A stretch of 15,770 nt of DNA from Candidatus Poseidoniaceae archaeon (GTDB taxonomy: Archaea; Thermoplasmatota; Poseidoniia; Poseidoniales; Poseidoniaceae), in NCBI GenBank assembly GCA_029250345.1, contig JAQXFL010000105.1, forward strand, positions 1 through 15,770, written 5' to 3'. Under the pieces are notes generated by a model, which was not told where the DNA came from, did no database searches, and saw only the letters and a list, made by a program, of their open reading frames with translations. This document shows, piece after piece, positions 14,060-15,770 of this stretch (positions are counted from its first letter, which is position 1; the number at the start of each line of letters is the position of its first letter). A program made the translations under genes and the position numbers.

Positions 14060-14065
14060 AGTTGA

Positions 14066-15367
14066 ATGCCAGCCACAGTTGTTCTTGGAGCCCAATGGGG
14101 AGATGAAGGAAAAGGGAAACTTGTCGACCGAATTGCCGAGCAAGCCACATGGGTTGCTCGCTTCCAAGGAGGTAACAATGCAGGGCATACGGTCGTTCTT
14201 GGCGATCAAATCCTCAAATTCCATCTACTACCTTCTGGAATAACTCGCAAGGAATGCCACCTCGTTCTCGGCGATGGGATGGTTATCGACCCTTGGGTTC
14301 TCGATTCCGAATTGAACGGTTGGAAGGATTCGACAGGAGAAGACCCACGTGGAGAGCGCCTCTACATCAGCGAGAGAGCTCACGTGATTCTTCCATACCA
14401 TCGATTCCTTGACGGGCTGGACAAGAAAATTGGAACCACTGGCAGAGGTATAGGGCCGACATACGCCGACAAAATCAACAGAATTGGCTTGCGGTTTGGT
14501 GATGTCTCTGAAGTTATGGCCAACGATGCCTGGGCGGCTTCAACTACAGAACGAATGAATGCGACTCTCGCTGCTGCAGGTTCGGACGAACGAATAACCG
14601 TCGCTGGATTGCAATCGGATATTGAATGGATTTGGAACGCTTACAATACTTCGATCCGAAACACTGGCTTAATGCTCGACAACGCTCTCAAATTAGGCGA
14701 GCATGTCATCCTCGAAGGTGCTCAGGGATGCCTCTTGGATATCGACCAAGGCACATTCCCATTCGTCACCTCATCGGTAACTTCTCGTGGCAACGCCTCT
14801 CATGGTGCTGGCATCCATCCAGGACACGTCGAGGAAGTCATTGGAATCACCAAAGCCTACATCACTCGAGTCGGTAACGGTGCTATGCCAACTGAATTGG
14901 ATGATGAAGCCGGAGAGCACCTCGGGACAGTCGGTCATGAATTCGGTACCACTACCGGGCGCAAGCGTCGATGCGGATGGTTTGATGCTGTCGTTATGCG
15001 GCACGCAAACCGAATCAACGGTTTCACTGGACTTGCACTTACGAAATTGGATGTTTTGGGTGGGCTTGACGAAATCAACATCTGCGTTGCCTACGAATTG
15101 GACGGACAAGAGATTCTCGAAATGCCTGCCAGCGCTACGGCGCTTGAGCGTTGTAAACCAATCTATGTCACTATGCCGGGATTCCCGTCGCATTCGCTTG
15201 AAGAATGGCTTGGAATTGCGAAGATGGCCAATGATCGAGGCCTCGGTTATTCTGCTCTCCCTGCAGCGGCCCAGCAATACATCAAGAAAATCGAAGCAAT
15301 TGTTGGCGTTCCTTGCACAAGTATTGGCGTTGGTCCGGACCGCGATGCAACCATTGATGCTGTTTGA
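14066..15367 (+). CDS. purA: Adenylosuccinate synthetase PurA
   Basis: PurA condenses IMP and aspartate with GTP hydrolysis to give adenylosuccinate, the first committed step from IMP to AMP, in the cytosol. The 433-residue protein has the GTP-binding loop GAQWGDEGKGK (8-18) with catalytic Asp13, and NNAGHT with catalytic His41. IMP binding is marked by IGTTGRGIGPTYADK (122-136). The EGAQGCLLDIDQGTFPFVTS segment, RVGNGAMPTEL, TTGRKRRCGWFDAV and the LTKLDVLGGLDEI guanine-binding stretch follow in the expected order. Length equals that of bacterial-type enzymes (about 430) rather than the shortened ~340-residue forms of Thermococcales and some methanogens. One departure is SVTSRGNASHGAGIHP where most enzymes read SNTTAGG-(V/A)-TG-x-G, in the IMP/aspartate region. 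It is monocistronic or co-transcribed with the tRNA-Ala 57 bp downstream, though that has its own TATA-like box. Confidence 0.96.
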   Translation: MPATVVLGAQWGDEGKGKLVDRIAEQATWVARFQGGNNAGHTVVLGDQILKFHLLPSGITRKECHLVLGDGMVIDPWVLDSELNGWKDSTGEDPRGERLYISERAHVILPYHRFLDGLDKKIGTTGRGIGPTYADKINRIGLRFGDVSEVMANDAWAASTTERMNATLAAAGSDERITVAGLQSDIEWIWNAYNTSIRNTGLMLDNALKLGEHVILEGAQGCLLDIDQGTFPFVTSSVTSRGNASHGAGIHPGHVEEVIGITKAYITRVGNGAMPTELDDEAGEHLGTVGHEFGTTTGRKRRCGWFDAVVMRHANRINGFTGLALTKLDVLGGLDEINICVAYELDGQEILEMPASATALERCKPIYVTMPGFPSHSLEEWLGIAKMANDRGLGYSALPAAAQQYIKKIEAIVGVPCTSIGVGPDRDATIDAV

Positions 15368-15390
15368 TTTGAGTCGCTTCAAGGTGAAGA

Positions 15391-15400
15391 CTCAAAAAGG
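15391..15400 (+). promoter_or_regulatory. Possible TATA box of tRNA-Ala
   Basis: CTCAAAAAGG is centred about 26 bp before 15421, just upstream of the first tRNA base at 15425. It would give a pre-tRNA with a leader of only a few nucleotides. Confidence 0.4.
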
Positions 15401-15424
15401 ATTGACTCGACGCCGTGAATACAG

Positions 15425-15497
15425 GGGCGTTTAGCTCAGTTGGAAGAGTGCTTGGTTTGCAACCAAGATGTCGTGGGTTCAAATCCCACAACGTCCA
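15425..15497 (+). tRNA. tRNA-Ala (anticodon UGC)
   Basis: The 73-nt sequence folds into a complete cloverleaf. The acceptor stem GGGCGTT pairs with AACGTCC and contains the G3:U70 wobble pair, the identity element for alanyl-tRNA synthetase. The D arm is GCTC/GAGT, the anticodon stem CTTGG/CCAAG encloses TTTGCAA with anticodon TGC at 15458-15460, and the T arm is GTGGG-TTCAAAT-CCCAC. The discriminator base is A (15497), also expected for alanine. CCA is encoded directly after it (15498-15500). There is no intron. Confidence 0.97.
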
Positions 15498-15498
15498 C

Positions 15499-15521
15499 CA
15501 AATCCCTGCACAACGGATTTG
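15499..15521 (+). terminator. Inverted repeat at the tRNA-Ala 3' end, possible terminator or processing hairpin
   Basis: A perfect 7-bp stem, CAAATCC and GGATTTG, with a 9-nt loop starts inside the encoded CCA. No T-run follows, so it is not a classical archaeal oligo-T terminator. It may aid release or 3' processing, or be chance. Confidence 0.3.
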
Positions 15522-15552
15522 AATAGCGTGAGTTTCAGACACACAAGAATCC

Positions 15553-15560
15553 GTTTATAC
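15553..15560 (+). promoter_or_regulatory. Possible TATA box, target unknown
   Basis: GTTTATAC lies about 22 bp before an ATG at 15579 that opens a 24-codon frame ending at 15653. The frame has no recognisable features, so the box could serve a small RNA, a short peptide or nothing. Confidence 0.25.
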
Positions 15561-15663
15561 TACCAATGATCCATACAAATGGTTCAGCCATGCGTAACAG
15601 CACTCATTTGTTCCTACAATCTTGATGCTTATCGCAGCCGAGTTGGACTGTAGGCTGAATGAA

Positions 15664-15770
15664 TCACTCTTCTTCATGCTGTGAAATAACAATCTGCATG
15701 GGTTTTGGTTTGTGCAGTTTTGGTTTTGATTCAGTCAAGAAGGGATATTTCTGGATGACAAGAGCCTGTA
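15664..15770 (-). CDS. C-terminal end of an unidentified gene, N-terminus beyond window
   Basis: The minus-strand frame ending with TGA at 15664-15666 is open to the right edge and gives about 34 residues, among them QALVIQKYPFLTESKPKL and, at the very end, MQIVISQHEEE. The KP-rich linker followed by a short hydrophobic strand and an acidic end looks like a genuine protein tail rather than random sequence, but it is too short to assign. The other two minus-strand frames close within the first ~45 bases from the edge. If real, the gene converges on the purA/tRNA-Ala unit, which fits the orientation of the free 163-bp gap between them. Confidence 0.45.
   Translation of the reverse strand, partial: QALVIQKYPFLTESKPKLHKPKPMQIVISQHEEE

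Larger units (their letters stand above)
13729..14065. other. 337-bp gene-free region between tfb and purA
   Basis: No credible protein gene lies here. It holds the tfb promoter at the left, then a plus-strand TATA-like element (13869-13879), a GGTTG-TTTTT-CAACC hairpin (13878-13892), a 20-codon ATG-initiated frame (13942-14004), a seven-bp inverted repeat TCCAAAT-GAGCAA-ATTTGGA (13996-14015), and the purA ribosome binding site. I tested 13790-13870 by eye as a tRNA, 5S rRNA or C/D-box RNA and found no matching consensus. It is by far the longest intergenic stretch of the window, so a long purA 5' leader or a small RNA is possible. Confidence 0.55.

Noticed and set aside
13938..14243. 101-codon plus-strand frame starting with GTG and overlapping the purA start
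   Set aside because: Over half of it is the shifted frame of purA, and purA has a clear Shine-Dalgarno sequence and conserved N-terminus. The region before it is better described as intergenic.
14771..15382. 203-codon minus-strand frame over the end of purA
   Set aside because: It lies fully within purA, which is unambiguous, and its translation shows no family resemblance or promoter.
1..15770. Search for CRISPR arrays, insertion sequences, toxin-antitoxin or defence genes
   Set aside because: No regularly spaced repeats, transposase, nuclease or restriction-type genes were seen; gene content and composition look uniformly chromosomal.

Overview
The window looks like an ordinary chromosomal stretch from an uncultured marine euryarchaeon, most likely Marine Group II (Ca. 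Poseidoniales/Thalassoarchaea). Archaeal markers are dense: a TFIIB-type factor (TFB), ribosomal protein eL40, membrane-anchored LonB protease, archaeal TrmI, a UPF0147 protein, a FlaK/EppA-like prepilin peptidase, and TATA boxes about 25 bp upstream of many start codons (leaderless transcription). The assignment to Marine Group II rests on overall gene style, especially the large secreted protein with a C-terminal WxxEQWAYYGQQYL-type tail, and is inference. Base composition is roughly balanced and looks uniform. I see no mobile element, CRISPR array, integrase or phage gene.

Layout, left to right. (1) 1-642 minus: trmI, cut by the window edge. (2) 772-4251 plus: a 1159-residue surface protein divergent from trmI, with signal peptide, CPHC thioredoxin-like domain, CARDB- and cadherin-like beta domains, one C-terminal membrane anchor and a short cytoplasmic tail. 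(3) 4318-6384 plus: lonB. (4) 6456-7826 and 7860-9290 plus: an MFS exporter and an AI-2E/PerM-family membrane protein, probably co-transcribed. (5) 9291-9557 minus: a UPF0147 protein whose stop abuts the previous gene's stop. (6) 9631-10632 plus: an archaeal prepilin peptidase. (7) 10658-10807 minus: the 49-residue eL40. (8) 10899-11696 plus: a metallo-beta-lactamase-fold protein that has lost almost all metal ligands. (9) 11693-12310, 12382-12660 and 12715-13728 minus: a small WD40-like protein, a 92-residue Cys4 protein and TFB. (10) A 337-bp gene-free region carrying TATA boxes in both directions and small hairpins. (11) 14066-15367 plus: purA, then 15425-15497: tRNA-Ala(UGC) with its CCA encoded. 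(12) The right edge holds the last codons of an unidentified minus-strand gene.

Most of the window is housekeeping: tRNA modification, proteolysis, transcription initiation, a ribosomal protein, purine synthesis and a tRNA, interleaved with envelope genes (surface protein, LonB, two transporters, prepilin peptidase). LonB directly downstream of a membrane-anchored surface protein and upstream of two polytopic transporters is compatible with membrane protein quality control, but these genes appear to have separate promoters. I did not find a clear new multi-gene system. The best leads are the metal-ligand-less MBL-fold protein, the thioredoxin-like surface protein with a conserved-looking cytoplasmic tail, the Cys4 and WD40-like genes next to TFB, the C-terminal extension of the AI-2E-family protein, and the structured TFB-purA intergenic region.
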